Below, one piece after another: positions 1 to 5,470 of a stretch of 6,030 bases of DNA (positions within the stretch are counted from its first letter, which is position 1; each line of letters opens with the position of its first letter). Source of the DNA: Sphingobacteriales bacterium (lineage in GTDB: Bacteria > Bacteroidota > Bacteroidia > Chitinophagales > Chitinophagaceae); assembly GCA_947463665.1 (NCBI GenBank), contig CANHUD010000151.1, positions 1-6,030 on the forward strand, in the 5' to 3' direction. A program made the position numbers and the translations under genes. The notes under the pieces were generated by a model. It was not told the DNA's origin. It worked only from the letters and a program-made list of their open reading frames with translations, and did not search any database.

Positions 1-171
1 ATAGAACAGTTTACTAACCTTTTCGGAAGCTATGTATATTCGAAGGGTACCGTTCAGTTTCCAATAAATGAGCCATTGCCGCTGGAACTGATCCGGGAAA
101 TTGTATTGTTCCGGATTGGCATGCAACGGAAAAAGCAACAGAAACCCCGTATAAAAAAAGCAGCCCGTTAA
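1..171 (+). CDS. DUF1801 (YdhG-like) family protein, C-terminal fragment
   Basis: The first reading frame is open from the window edge to a TAA at 169-171, giving the last 56 residues of a protein whose start lies outside. The segment with YSKGTVQFPINEPLPLELI followed by a short basic helix (IVLFRIGMQRKK) is the characteristic end of DUF1801/YdhG-like proteins, where an SKGTIQFP-type strand is followed by a PLP-x-ELI helix and a Lys/Arg-rich tail. The family is small and cytoplasmic; some members are annotated as iron chaperones, but its biochemical role is poorly defined and I claim none here. The lysine- and arginine-rich tail is partly encoded by the left arm of the terminator hairpin. It converges on the thioredoxin-like gene and has no evident functional link to the sugar-oxidation genes. 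The assignment is from recognition of the conserved C-terminal pattern only. Confidence 0.7.
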   Translation: MEQFTNLFGSYVYSKGTVQFPINEPLPLELIREIVLFRIGMQRKKQQKPRIKKAAR

Positions 172-182
172 GAGCTGCTTTT
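156..182. terminator. Bidirectional Rho-independent terminator between convergent genes
   Basis: AAAAGCAGC (156-164) pairs perfectly with GCTGCTTTT (174-182), giving a 9-bp stem with a 9-nt loop. Reading on +, the right arm ends in a run of four T. Reading on -, the complement of the A-run at 153-159 gives seven T. The same hairpin can therefore end both the DUF1801-like transcript and the thioredoxin-like transcript. The TAA stop of the DUF1801-like gene lies in the loop, so the hairpin overlaps its last codons. The stem has only four G-C pairs, so termination on + may be modest. Confidence 0.7.
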
Positions 183-202
183 CAATATTGCGGGAAATGA
201 GA

Positions 203-1330
203 TTATTTCATCAGTTCCGCCAGCTTTTTCTGCAATTCTTCTCCCCGAAGATTTTTGCCTACGATCTTTCCATTTGGATCCAGCAGGAAGTTCTGCGGAA
301 TGGCCTGGATGCCATACTGAATCGCTACGGCGTTCTGCCAGAACTTCAGGTCAGACACCTGTGTCCAGGTCAGCTGGTCGTCGTGGATGGCTTTCATCCA
401 TTTGTCTTTATCGCTGGGCCGGTCGAGCGATACACCCAGAATCGTAAAGCCTTTGTCTTTGTATGTTTGAAAGGCCTTCACCACATTCGGATTCTCTTTT
501 CTGCAGGGGCCGCACCAGCTTGCCCAGAAATCGATCAGCAGGTATTTCCCGCGGAAGGAGGAAAGCGAAACCGGATTGCCGAGGGTATCGTTCTGGGTAA
601 AATCAGGTGCCACACTTCCGATTCCGGTCAGCTTGGCTGTCTGAATTTTTTCTGCCATGGTTTTGCCGGCGGCAGATTGCCGTGTGGCCTCCGGTAACAG
701 GGCGAACAACGGTTCTACCTCAGCAGCATTGATGTCCCATCCGGCATAGCTTTCCAGCAGGTACATGCCCAGGGGCGACTGTGGATTTTGCTGCAGTTCG
801 GTTTTGTAAATTCCTTTCTGCTCGTTCATGATCGCATCCGCCTTTGCTTCCAGAGCGGCCATTCCTGCCTCATCTTTTTTCGCTGCCAGTTCCCGGTAGG
901 TGGTGTTCAGCGCTGCCATGGCATCGTTGGTACCTTTGAGTTTATCGTTCAGCGCTACAAACGCGTCGTTCGTTTTCGAACCTTTCACGCGCACATTTCC
1001 GAAAGAATCCACATGCGAAACGGTAATGGCGCCGGGCTCGAGATACAGCGTGGCCATATCTCTTTTCTGGCTCATCATTCGGGGGCTGCCTGATTTTTTA
1101 TATCCTGCGCGGATCATGACTCTGGCGGCATCTTTCAGGGGAACGGACAGGGCGTATTTACCTCCGGCCACCAGTGCAGAATCGGTTACCCAGGCGCTCT
1201 CGCCCCGGTATTGTACAAATACTTTTTCAATGGTGTCTTTGATTCCTTTGAACGATCCGGAGATCTTTACTTGCTGTGCCTGAACGCTCAGGCCGGCCAG
1301 CAGGCATCCGCATAAAATGAACTTTTTCAT
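203..1330 (-). CDS. Exported TlpA-like thioredoxin family protein with DUF4369 N-terminal domain
   Basis: 375-residue predicted periplasmic thiol-disulfide oxidoreductase. Residues 1-19 are a signal peptide (MKK, a hydrophobic core, then VQA before QQ), consistent with signal peptidase I cleavage. Residues about 20-110 are a beta-rich region starting VKISGSFKG, typical of DUF4369, which is found almost only in Bacteroidota TlpA-like proteins. Residues about 120-235 are a helical linker rich in Ala, Lys and Glu. Residues about 238-375 form an AhpC/TSA-TlpA thioredoxin fold with the redox motif WCGPC (C273 and C276), preceded by LLIDFWAS, and a cis-proline loop AIPQNF (P345). Such proteins reduce or rearrange disulfides in exported proteins; the client is unknown. 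The ATG at 1328-1330 fits because the signal peptide begins there. The gene is divergent from the MFS gene and convergent with the DUF1801-like gene. A role in maturing the neighbouring exported enzymes is possible but unproven, and it may be unrelated to them. Confidence 0.92.
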   Translation of the reverse strand: MKKFILCGCLLAGLSVQAQQVKISGSFKGIKDTIEKVFVQYRGESAWVTDSALVAGGKYALSVPLKDAARVMIRAGYKKSGSPRMMSQKRDMATLYLEPGAITVSHVDSFGNVRVKGSKTNDAFVALNDKLKGTNDAMAALNTTYRELAAKKDEAGMAALEAKADAIMNEQKGIYKTELQQNPQSPLGMYLLESYAGWDINAAEVEPLFALLPEATRQSAAGKTMAEKIQTAKLTGIGSVAPDFTQNDTLGNPVSLSSFRGKYLLIDFWASWCGPCRKENPNVVKAFQTYKDKGFTILGVSLDRPSDKDKWMKAIHDDQLTWTQVSDLKFWQNAVAIQYGIQAIPQNFLLDPNGKIVGKNLRGEELQKKLAELMK

Positions 1331-1348
1331 CTGGTTGTTTTAAGACGA

Positions 1349-1356
1349 TGAAGATA
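1349..1356 (-). promoter_or_regulatory. Candidate -7 box for the thioredoxin-like gene
   Basis: On the minus strand the octamer reads TATCTTCA, matching the Bacteroidota -7 consensus TAnnTTTG at four of the six defined positions plus the common TATCTT form. It lies 18 nt before the ATG, which implies a short leader. No TTTG -33 element is visible at the expected 19-21 nt spacing, so this is a weak candidate. Confidence 0.3.
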
Positions 1357-1395
1357 CAACAGGTTAGAATATCGACTCTTTGTTTATTTTGTGGT

Positions 1396-2640
1396 ATGAC
1401 AACCCTCCAGCAACCGGGAACGAGGTCTCCGGGTCTTTTTCATTCTGCCGTTATTGTGAGTGCACTTGGTTTTTTTGTGGATGTGTACGATCTGCTGCTC
1501 TTCGGCATCATCCGTAAGCCCAGTCTGACCGATCTAGGGCTATCACCCGATGCGGTGCTTTCTGAAGGGGAATGGCTCATCAGCATACAGATGATCGGCC
1601 TGCTGATCGGGGGCATTTTTTTTGGGATGCTGGGCGATAAAAAAGGCCGCCTCAGCGTACTTTTTGGTTCTATCCTCCTGTATTCCCTGGCGAATATTCT
1701 GAATGGATTTGTACAGAACACTACTCAGTATGCCGTGTTGCGTTTCATGGCCGGGCTCGGACTGGCGGGAGAACTGGGGGCGGGTATTACGCTGGTGAAT
1801 GAACTGCTGGGTAAGGAAAAACGAGGCATCGCATCGGCTTTTATTGCTTCTTTTGGCATATTGGGAGCCGTTGCAGCGTTTTTCATGAAGGAATGGTTCA
1901 GCTGGCGCACCTGTTACTTCATTGGTGGCGGGCTCGGATTGGCCTTGTTGCTGTTGCGCTCGCAGGTAATGGAAAGCCAGATGTATCAGTCGCTCAGCCA
2001 TGAAAAGCACGTCCGCAAAGGGGATTTCCGGATGTTTTTTCAGCAGAAGGCAAGAGCGATGCTCTACCTGCGCTGTGTATTGATCGGCATCCCGGCCTGG
2101 TACATCATTGGGGTGCTGGTAACGTTCTCGGATCAGTTCGGGAAGGCGTTCGGACTCGAAAACGTTGATCCCGGCAAAGCGATTCTGTACCAGTACATGG
2201 CCATCGCCTTTGGCGATCTCACGGCCGGACTGCTCAGCCAGTGGCTGAAGAGCCGGAAGAAAACACTGTTCATTTTTTATGGGATCACGGCGATTTTCCT
2301 CACGTTATTTTTTACTACCAGCGGAGGAGGTTCTGTGCAGCATCTGTACTGGCTTTGCGCCGGACTGGGATTTGGCACCGGCTTCACGGTGGTGTATATA
2401 ACGATGTCGGCCGAGCAATTTGGCACCAATCTGCGTGCTACTGCAGCGGTGACCATCCCCAACATGGTACGGGGCGCGCTGCCGCTGATCCTCCTCTTAT
2501 TCAAAGGCATGCGGACGCTTACCGGCAGTTATGTAACCGGCGCCTGGATCACCGGAGTATTGCTGATGTCGGTTGCGGTGATCGCTGCCATCGGTTTGCG
2601 GGAATCCTATGGGCGTGATCTCGATTTTATAGAGGAGTAA
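1396..2640 (+). CDS. MFS transporter, sugar/metabolite type (12 transmembrane helices)
   Basis: 414-residue inner-membrane secondary transporter of the major facilitator superfamily. I count twelve hydrophobic segments, with a polar central loop at about residues 192-222. The loop between helices 2 and 3 carries the MFS signature GMLGDKKGR (G77-R85). Helix 4 has RFMAGLGLAGE (R116 to E125), as in sugar-porter and metabolite-H+ symporter relatives, and helix 1 has FFVDVYD with two acidic residues. FGTNLRATA before helix 11 is another common feature of this group. An in-frame ATG at 1348 would add 16 residues, but it lies only 17 nt from the divergent gene's start codon, and the added residues (including LCLFCG) do not look like a normal MFS N-terminus, so I prefer 1396. 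The small subunit follows after 41 nt, which suggests one operon. The substrate is inferred only from context: an oxidised or ordinary sugar released by the neighbouring enzymes. Confidence 0.88.
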   Translation: MTTLQQPGTRSPGLFHSAVIVSALGFFVDVYDLLLFGIIRKPSLTDLGLSPDAVLSEGEWLISIQMIGLLIGGIFFGMLGDKKGRLSVLFGSILLYSLANILNGFVQNTTQYAVLRFMAGLGLAGELGAGITLVNELLGKEKRGIASAFIASFGILGAVAAFFMKEWFSWRTCYFIGGGLGLALLLLRSQVMESQMYQSLSHEKHVRKGDFRMFFQQKARAMLYLRCVLIGIPAWYIIGVLVTFSDQFGKAFGLENVDPGKAILYQYMAIAFGDLTAGLLSQWLKSRKKTLFIFYGITAIFLTLFFTTSGGGSVQHLYWLCAGLGFGTGFTVVYITMSAEQFGTNLRATAAVTIPNMVRGALPLILLLFKGMRTLTGSYVTGAWITGVLLMSVAVIAAIGLRESYGRDLDFIEE

Positions 2641-2654
2641 TCGACAGAATAAAG

Positions 2655-2662
2655 TATATTCG
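2655..2662 (+). promoter_or_regulatory. Possible internal -7 box before the small dehydrogenase subunit
   Basis: TATATTCG matches TAnnTTTG except for one base and lies in the 41-nt gap after the MFS gene, 19 nt before the ATG. There is only a T-rich stretch, with no TTTG, at the -33 spacing. It could allow the dehydrogenase pair to be transcribed without the transporter. Short A/T-rich matches like this occur often by chance. Confidence 0.2.
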
Positions 2663-2681
2663 ACCTGCTCAAATCAATTGA

Positions 2682-3209
2682 ATGAACAGACGATGTGCCA
2701 TCCGGCAGCTGGTTACGTTAACAGGAGGAGTTTTGGTACTGCATTCCTGTATAGAGGATCGATCCACTGCTTCGCTTTCACTTAAGAATTATACACTCAC
2801 CGGGGATCAGGAAAACCTGCTGGCGATGCTGGCGGAAACCTTTATTCCCAAGACTTCCACACCCGGCGGACGAGATATCTATGCGCATCATTTTGCGATG
2901 AAGATGGTTGATGATTGTATGTCAACAGCAGATCGGGAGCGATTTCTCCGCGGACTGGAAGCTTTTGCAGAAAATGCCCGGAGCATGAATGGTACATCTT
3001 TCCACCAGACGGCTATTTACGGGAGGGAAAAAGTGGTTCGTGCGCTGCAGGAGAGAAAAGAGGAGAAGGATTCTGATGAAACATTTTTTTACAAACGGAT
3101 GAAGAATCTTACCATCCGGGCATATACCAGCTCCAAATTTTACCTGACCGATGTACAGCCTTATGAACTGGTCCCCTCCAGATGGAGTGGCTGTGTGGCT
3201 GTTTCCTAA
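2682..3209 (+). CDS. Gluconate 2-dehydrogenase subunit 3 family protein; exported small subunit of the GMC dehydrogenase
   Basis: 175-residue small subunit. The N-terminus MNRRCAIRQL has twin arginines (R3, R4) followed by a hydrophobic stretch, as in Bacteroidota Tat substrates. This leads into VLHSC, a lipobox-like site with C23, so the mature protein is probably a lipoprotein. From about residue 38 it matches the Gluconate_2-dh3 family: LTGDQENLLAMLAETFIPKT near the start, then helices, then FYKRMKNLTIRAYTSS and a closing VPSRWSGCV that corresponds to the family's usual VPGRYDGC-like end. In known relatives this subunit is required for the flavoprotein to fold and be exported, because it alone carries the Tat signal. 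The GMC gene lies 19 nt downstream, which fits that pairing. The position after RR is Cys-Ala rather than the usual x-Phe/Leu, so the Tat call is good but not perfect. Family assignment is firm; the lipoprotein call is likely. Confidence 0.87.
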   Translation: MNRRCAIRQLVTLTGGVLVLHSCIEDRSTASLSLKNYTLTGDQENLLAMLAETFIPKTSTPGGRDIYAHHFAMKMVDDCMSTADRERFLRGLEAFAENARSMNGTSFHQTAIYGREKVVRALQERKEEKDSDETFFYKRMKNLTIRAYTSSKFYLTDVQPYELVPSRWSGCVAVS

Positions 3210-3228
3210 TCTTTAATACTGAACGATC

Positions 3229-4917
3229 ATGGGCGATACGAATACATACGATGTAATTGTTGTGGGTTCCGGCATCAGCGGAGGCTGGGCCGCCAAGGAA
3301 TTCTGCGATAAAGGACTGAAAACGCTGGTACTGGAAAGAGGAAAAGATGTACAGCACCTGAAAGATTATCCTACCACTAACATGATGCCCTGGGAATTCG
3401 AACACCGGGGGGACGTGCCACAGGCTATCAAAGAGGCCAATCCGGTGGTAAGCCGTTGTTACGCCTTCAAGGAGGATGCCATGCATTTTTTTGTGAAGGA
3501 TACCGATCATCCGTATGTACAGGAGAAACCGTTCGACTGGATACGCGGGTACCAGACCGGTGGAAAATCCCTGCTATGGGCCCGGCAAACCCAGCGCTGG
3601 AGCGCCTATGATTTTGAAGGACCGGCCCGTGACGGGTTTGCGGTGGACTGGCCGATCCGCTACAAAGATCTGGAACCATGGTACAGTTACGTGGAGACCT
3701 TTGCCGGTATCTCCGGAAATAAAGACGGACTGGATATTCTGCCGGATGGAGAATTTCTGCCACCGCTGGCTCTCACTTGTGTGGAGGACTATTTCCGTGA
3801 TTTTGTGAAGAAATCGTACTCCGACCGCCACGTGATCTATGGACGTTGCGCTCACCTCACAGAACCAAAACAGATCCACCTCGACCAGGGCCGTGCCCAG
3901 TGCCAGAAGCGAAACCTCTGCCAGCGGGGATGCCCCTTTGGTGGTTATTTCTCCAGCAATTCATCGACACTCCCCTGGGCCGCCAAAACCGGTAACCTGA
4001 CGATGAAAACCAATGCTGTAGTACATTCGGTTATTTACGACGATAAAAAAGGAAAGGCCACGGGCGTTCGGGTGATCGATGCGCTAACCAAAAAGGTTAC
4101 AGAATATTTTGCACGGATCATCTTCGTGAATGCTGCTGCCCTCAATACGAATCTCATCCTCCTGAATTCTACATCGTCTCGCTTCCCGAATGGGTTAGGG
4201 AACGATAACGGACTCCTTGGTAAATACGTAGCGTTTCACAATTACCGGGCCCGCATCAACGCGGTGCATGAAGGCCATCTGGATAAGACCACCGATGGAC
4301 GCCGCCATACCAGTGCGTATATTCCGCGGTTTAGGAACGTCAAAAAGCAGGAAACGGATTTTCTGCGGGGCTATGCGGCAGGGTTTTCTGCCGAACGATC
4401 CTCAAAGCGGGATACATCCGGTTTCGGTCTGGACCTTAAGGCGAATCTGGATAAGAAGGAATGGGGCCCATGGCGCGTAGGTTCACATATGATGGGTGAG
4501 ACCATCCCGAAAGAAAGCAATTATGTACGCCTGGCGGATCAGAAGGATGAATGGGATATGCCGTTGTTATCGATCAATATTGATTACGACGACAATGATG
4601 AGAAGATGGTGAAGGATTATCTGGATCAGTTAACCGAAATGTTTACTAAGGCCGGGTTTACGAACATCGAAGCGGCAGATTCCAAACAGGCGCCGGGGCT
4701 CGACATCCACGAGATGGGTGGCGTACGGATGGGCCATGATCCCAAAACCTCCCTGCTGAACAAATGGAACCAGCTGCATGCCTGTCCGAACGTATTTGTG
4801 ACCGACGGGGCCTGTATGACCTCTACTTCCACACAGAACCCCAGCCTCACGTACATGGCGCTGGCGGCCCGTGCGGCAGATTATGCGATGCAGGAAATGA
4901 AGAAGCAGCAACTCTGA
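3229..4917 (+). CDS. GMC-family FAD-dependent oxidoreductase, large subunit of a sugar/glycoside dehydrogenase with a predicted Fe-S cluster
   Basis: 562-residue flavoprotein that probably oxidises a sugar or glycoside hydroxyl to a ketone (or a C1 hydroxyl) and passes electrons on, rather than to O2. The N-terminal Rossmann fold has VVGSGISGG (GxGxxG at 13-18) and E36 at the end of the second strand, where FAD ribose is bound. GYQTGGKSLLW (107-117) is the second FAD-contact motif. C225, C231 and C235 form C-x5-C-x3-C, the pattern that binds a 3Fe-4S cluster in bacterial FAD-dependent glucose dehydrogenase. The C-terminal GMC domain has HEMGGVRMG (H494) and TQNPSLTYMAL (N537), the His/Asn catalytic pair. 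There is no signal peptide, so export with the Tat-bearing subunit upstream is expected. Relatives include glucoside 3-dehydrogenase, glucose, fructose and gluconate dehydrogenases. The DUF1080 neighbour favours C3 oxidation, but that is inference. The stop codon abuts the opposing gene's stop. Confidence 0.93.
   Translation: MGDTNTYDVIVVGSGISGGWAAKEFCDKGLKTLVLERGKDVQHLKDYPTTNMMPWEFEHRGDVPQAIKEANPVVSRCYAFKEDAMHFFVKDTDHPYVQEKPFDWIRGYQTGGKSLLWARQTQRWSAYDFEGPARDGFAVDWPIRYKDLEPWYSYVETFAGISGNKDGLDILPDGEFLPPLALTCVEDYFRDFVKKSYSDRHVIYGRCAHLTEPKQIHLDQGRAQCQKRNLCQRGCPFGGYFSSNSSTLPWAAKTGNLTMKTNAVVHSVIYDDKKGKATGVRVIDALTKKVTEYFARIIFVNAAALNTNLILLNSTSSRFPNGLGNDNGLLGKYVAFHNYRARINAVHEGHLDKTTDGRRHTSAYIPRFRNVKKQETDFLRGYAAGFSAERSSKRDTSGFGLDLKANLDKKEWGPWRVGSHMMGETIPKESNYVRLADQKDEWDMPLLSINIDYDDNDEKMVKDYLDQLTEMFTKAGFTNIEAADSKQAPGLDIHEMGGVRMGHDPKTSLLNKWNQLHACPNVFVTDGACMTSTSTQNPSLTYMALAARAADYAMQEMKKQQL
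3901..3933 (+). other. Codons of the C-x5-C-x3-C cluster in the GMC subunit (predicted 3Fe-4S site)
   Basis: TGC codons at 3901, 3919 and 3931 encode C225, C231 and C235, followed by PFGGY. The spacing is the same as the three-cysteine motif that ligates a 3Fe-4S cluster in the alpha subunit of bacterial FAD-dependent glucose dehydrogenase. The cluster relays electrons from FAD to an external acceptor. Fungal GMC oxidases lack this motif. Confidence 0.75.
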
Positions 4918-5352
4918 TCAGGCGTTTTCCGTCTGGAACAGAGAGCGGGCTTCCCGTTCAAACTCCTCCGCAGTGAGGTGATGGGCAGGAGCATTGTGAA
5001 GGGTGATGTTGCGGAGGTCTTTGTGGCCTTCCAGTTCATTTTGCAACAGGTATCGGGTATCCCCTGGTCCTATGATGTAGATAGTATGGGCATACCGGAC
5101 TTTTGCAGCAACATTTTCAACGAATTTTTGCAGGTACTCATTTTCCCGGTTCTGGCGGTGGGATTCATCGTTCAGGGTAGTGCGGAACAACCCGGTCTTA
5201 TTCGTTTCCTCCCCCTCAAACCGTTCTCTGGCGGGCAATTCATTGTGCAGGATCTCCAGATGATGCGGCCCCCCCGGTTCATCCCAGATCACCATAGCCT
5301 TCTGGCTGTCGATCCAAATGGCAAACTGTAAATCGTGCAGATTTTTTTTCAT
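4918..5352 (-). CDS. Small bacterial eRF1-domain-like (host attachment/translational machinery-type) protein
   Basis: 144 residues if started at the ATG at 5350-5352. The frame extends upstream to an ATG at 5433, but those 27 residues (including HDDGNH and SPYTLFLIYQ) look like translated intergenic DNA, and the family begins close to an AIWID strand, so I use the inner start. The pattern is AIWIDSQKAMVI (11-22), a charged middle with R-x-N-R-E-N-E-Y (about 66-73), then TIYIIGPGD (90-98), a helix, and a final HLTAEEFEREA. I recognise this as resembling the small bacterial proteins with an eRF1 domain-1-like fold, annotated as host attachment or translational machinery proteins, where IWIDHxKA and IFGPGEA are typical. 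There is no signal peptide, so it is cytoplasmic. Its role is unknown. It interrupts the sugar-oxidation locus on the opposite strand and is probably independently expressed. The gene is convincing; the family call is moderate. Confidence 0.72.
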   Translation of the reverse strand: MKKNLHDLQFAIWIDSQKAMVIWDEPGGPHHLEILHNELPARERFEGEETNKTGLFRTTLNDESHRQNRENEYLQKFVENVAAKVRYAHTIYIIGPGDTRYLLQNELEGHKDLRNITLHNAPAHHLTAEEFEREARSLFQTENA

Positions 5353-5367
5353 AGTAACTGATTTCTG

Positions 5368-5375
5368 ATAAATTA
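5368..5375 (-). promoter_or_regulatory. Weak candidate -7 box for the eRF1-like gene
   Basis: On the minus strand the octamer reads TAATTTAT, matching TAnnTT of the Bacteroidota -7 consensus but not its final TG. It sits 15 nt before the preferred start codon and directly after a T-run. A TTTC lies 17 nt upstream, slightly closer than the usual -33 spacing. If real, transcription starts inside the upstream extension of the frame, which supports the 5352 start. Confidence 0.2.
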
Positions 5376-5396
5376 AAAAAAGGGTGTATGGTGAAA

Positions 5397-5412
5397 GATG
5401 ATTACCATCATC
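5397..5412. repeat. Short inverted repeat in the divergent intergenic region
   Basis: GATGAT (5397-5402), a TACC spacer, then ATCATC (5407-5412) form a perfect 6-bp inverted repeat. It lies roughly midway in the 118-nt gap between the eRF1-like gene and the DUF1080 gene. The size suits a dimeric regulator's operator, but so short a repeat can arise by chance. Confidence 0.2.
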
Positions 5413-5438
5413 ATGCCGCATGTTTTTGTTCAATGTTG

Positions 5439-5446
5439 TATCTTAC
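5439..5446 (+). promoter_or_regulatory. Candidate -7 box for the DUF1080 gene
   Basis: TATCTTAC resembles the common Bacteroidota -7 form TATCTTTG and lies 24 nt before the ATG, allowing a normal short leader. There is no TTTG at 19-21 nt upstream; the nearest, at 5425-5428, is too close. The position suggests the DUF1080 gene has its own promoter, as it must because an opposing gene separates it from the GMC operon. Confidence 0.35.
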
Positions 5447-5470
5447 TCACCGTTTGTAAATCACTCCAAC

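Noticed and set aside
188..1283. Several open frames of 101-169 codons on + opposite the thioredoxin-like gene
   Set aside because: They lie antisense to a gene with a clear signal peptide, domain order and WCGPC motif, and their products are low-complexity, Phe/Cys-rich sequences with no family pattern.
1383..1391. TTTATTTTG just before the MFS start as a -7 promoter box
   Set aside because: The spacing inside the box is one base short of TAnnTTTG, there is no -33 element at the right distance, and it would leave no leader before the ATG.
1440..2010. Long minus-strand open frames (61-155 codons) inside the MFS gene
   Set aside because: They are antisense to twelve well-formed transmembrane segments and MFS motifs. 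The products are rich in Gln, Arg and Ser as expected from reversed hydrophobic codons.
2641..2664. TCGA at 2641 and TTCGA near 2660 as an inverted repeat after the MFS stop, possibly a terminator
   Set aside because: The arms are only 4 bp, with a long A/T-rich loop and no T-run, so there is no real terminator; the genes look co-transcribed.
3109..3879. Open frames on both strands inside the start of the GMC gene
   Set aside because: They overlap the conserved FAD-binding region in other frames and show no recognisable domain or start context.
4978..5331. A 117-codon + frame opposite the eRF1-like gene
   Set aside because: The minus-strand protein has conserved family-like motifs, whereas this frame has none. 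It would also start only 60 nt after the GMC stop without an evident promoter.
5353..5433. N-terminal 27-residue extension of the eRF1-like protein
   Set aside because: It precedes the usual family start, its composition is unlike the rest, and it would place the start codon close to the DUF1080 promoter and across the palindrome. An inner ATG fits better.
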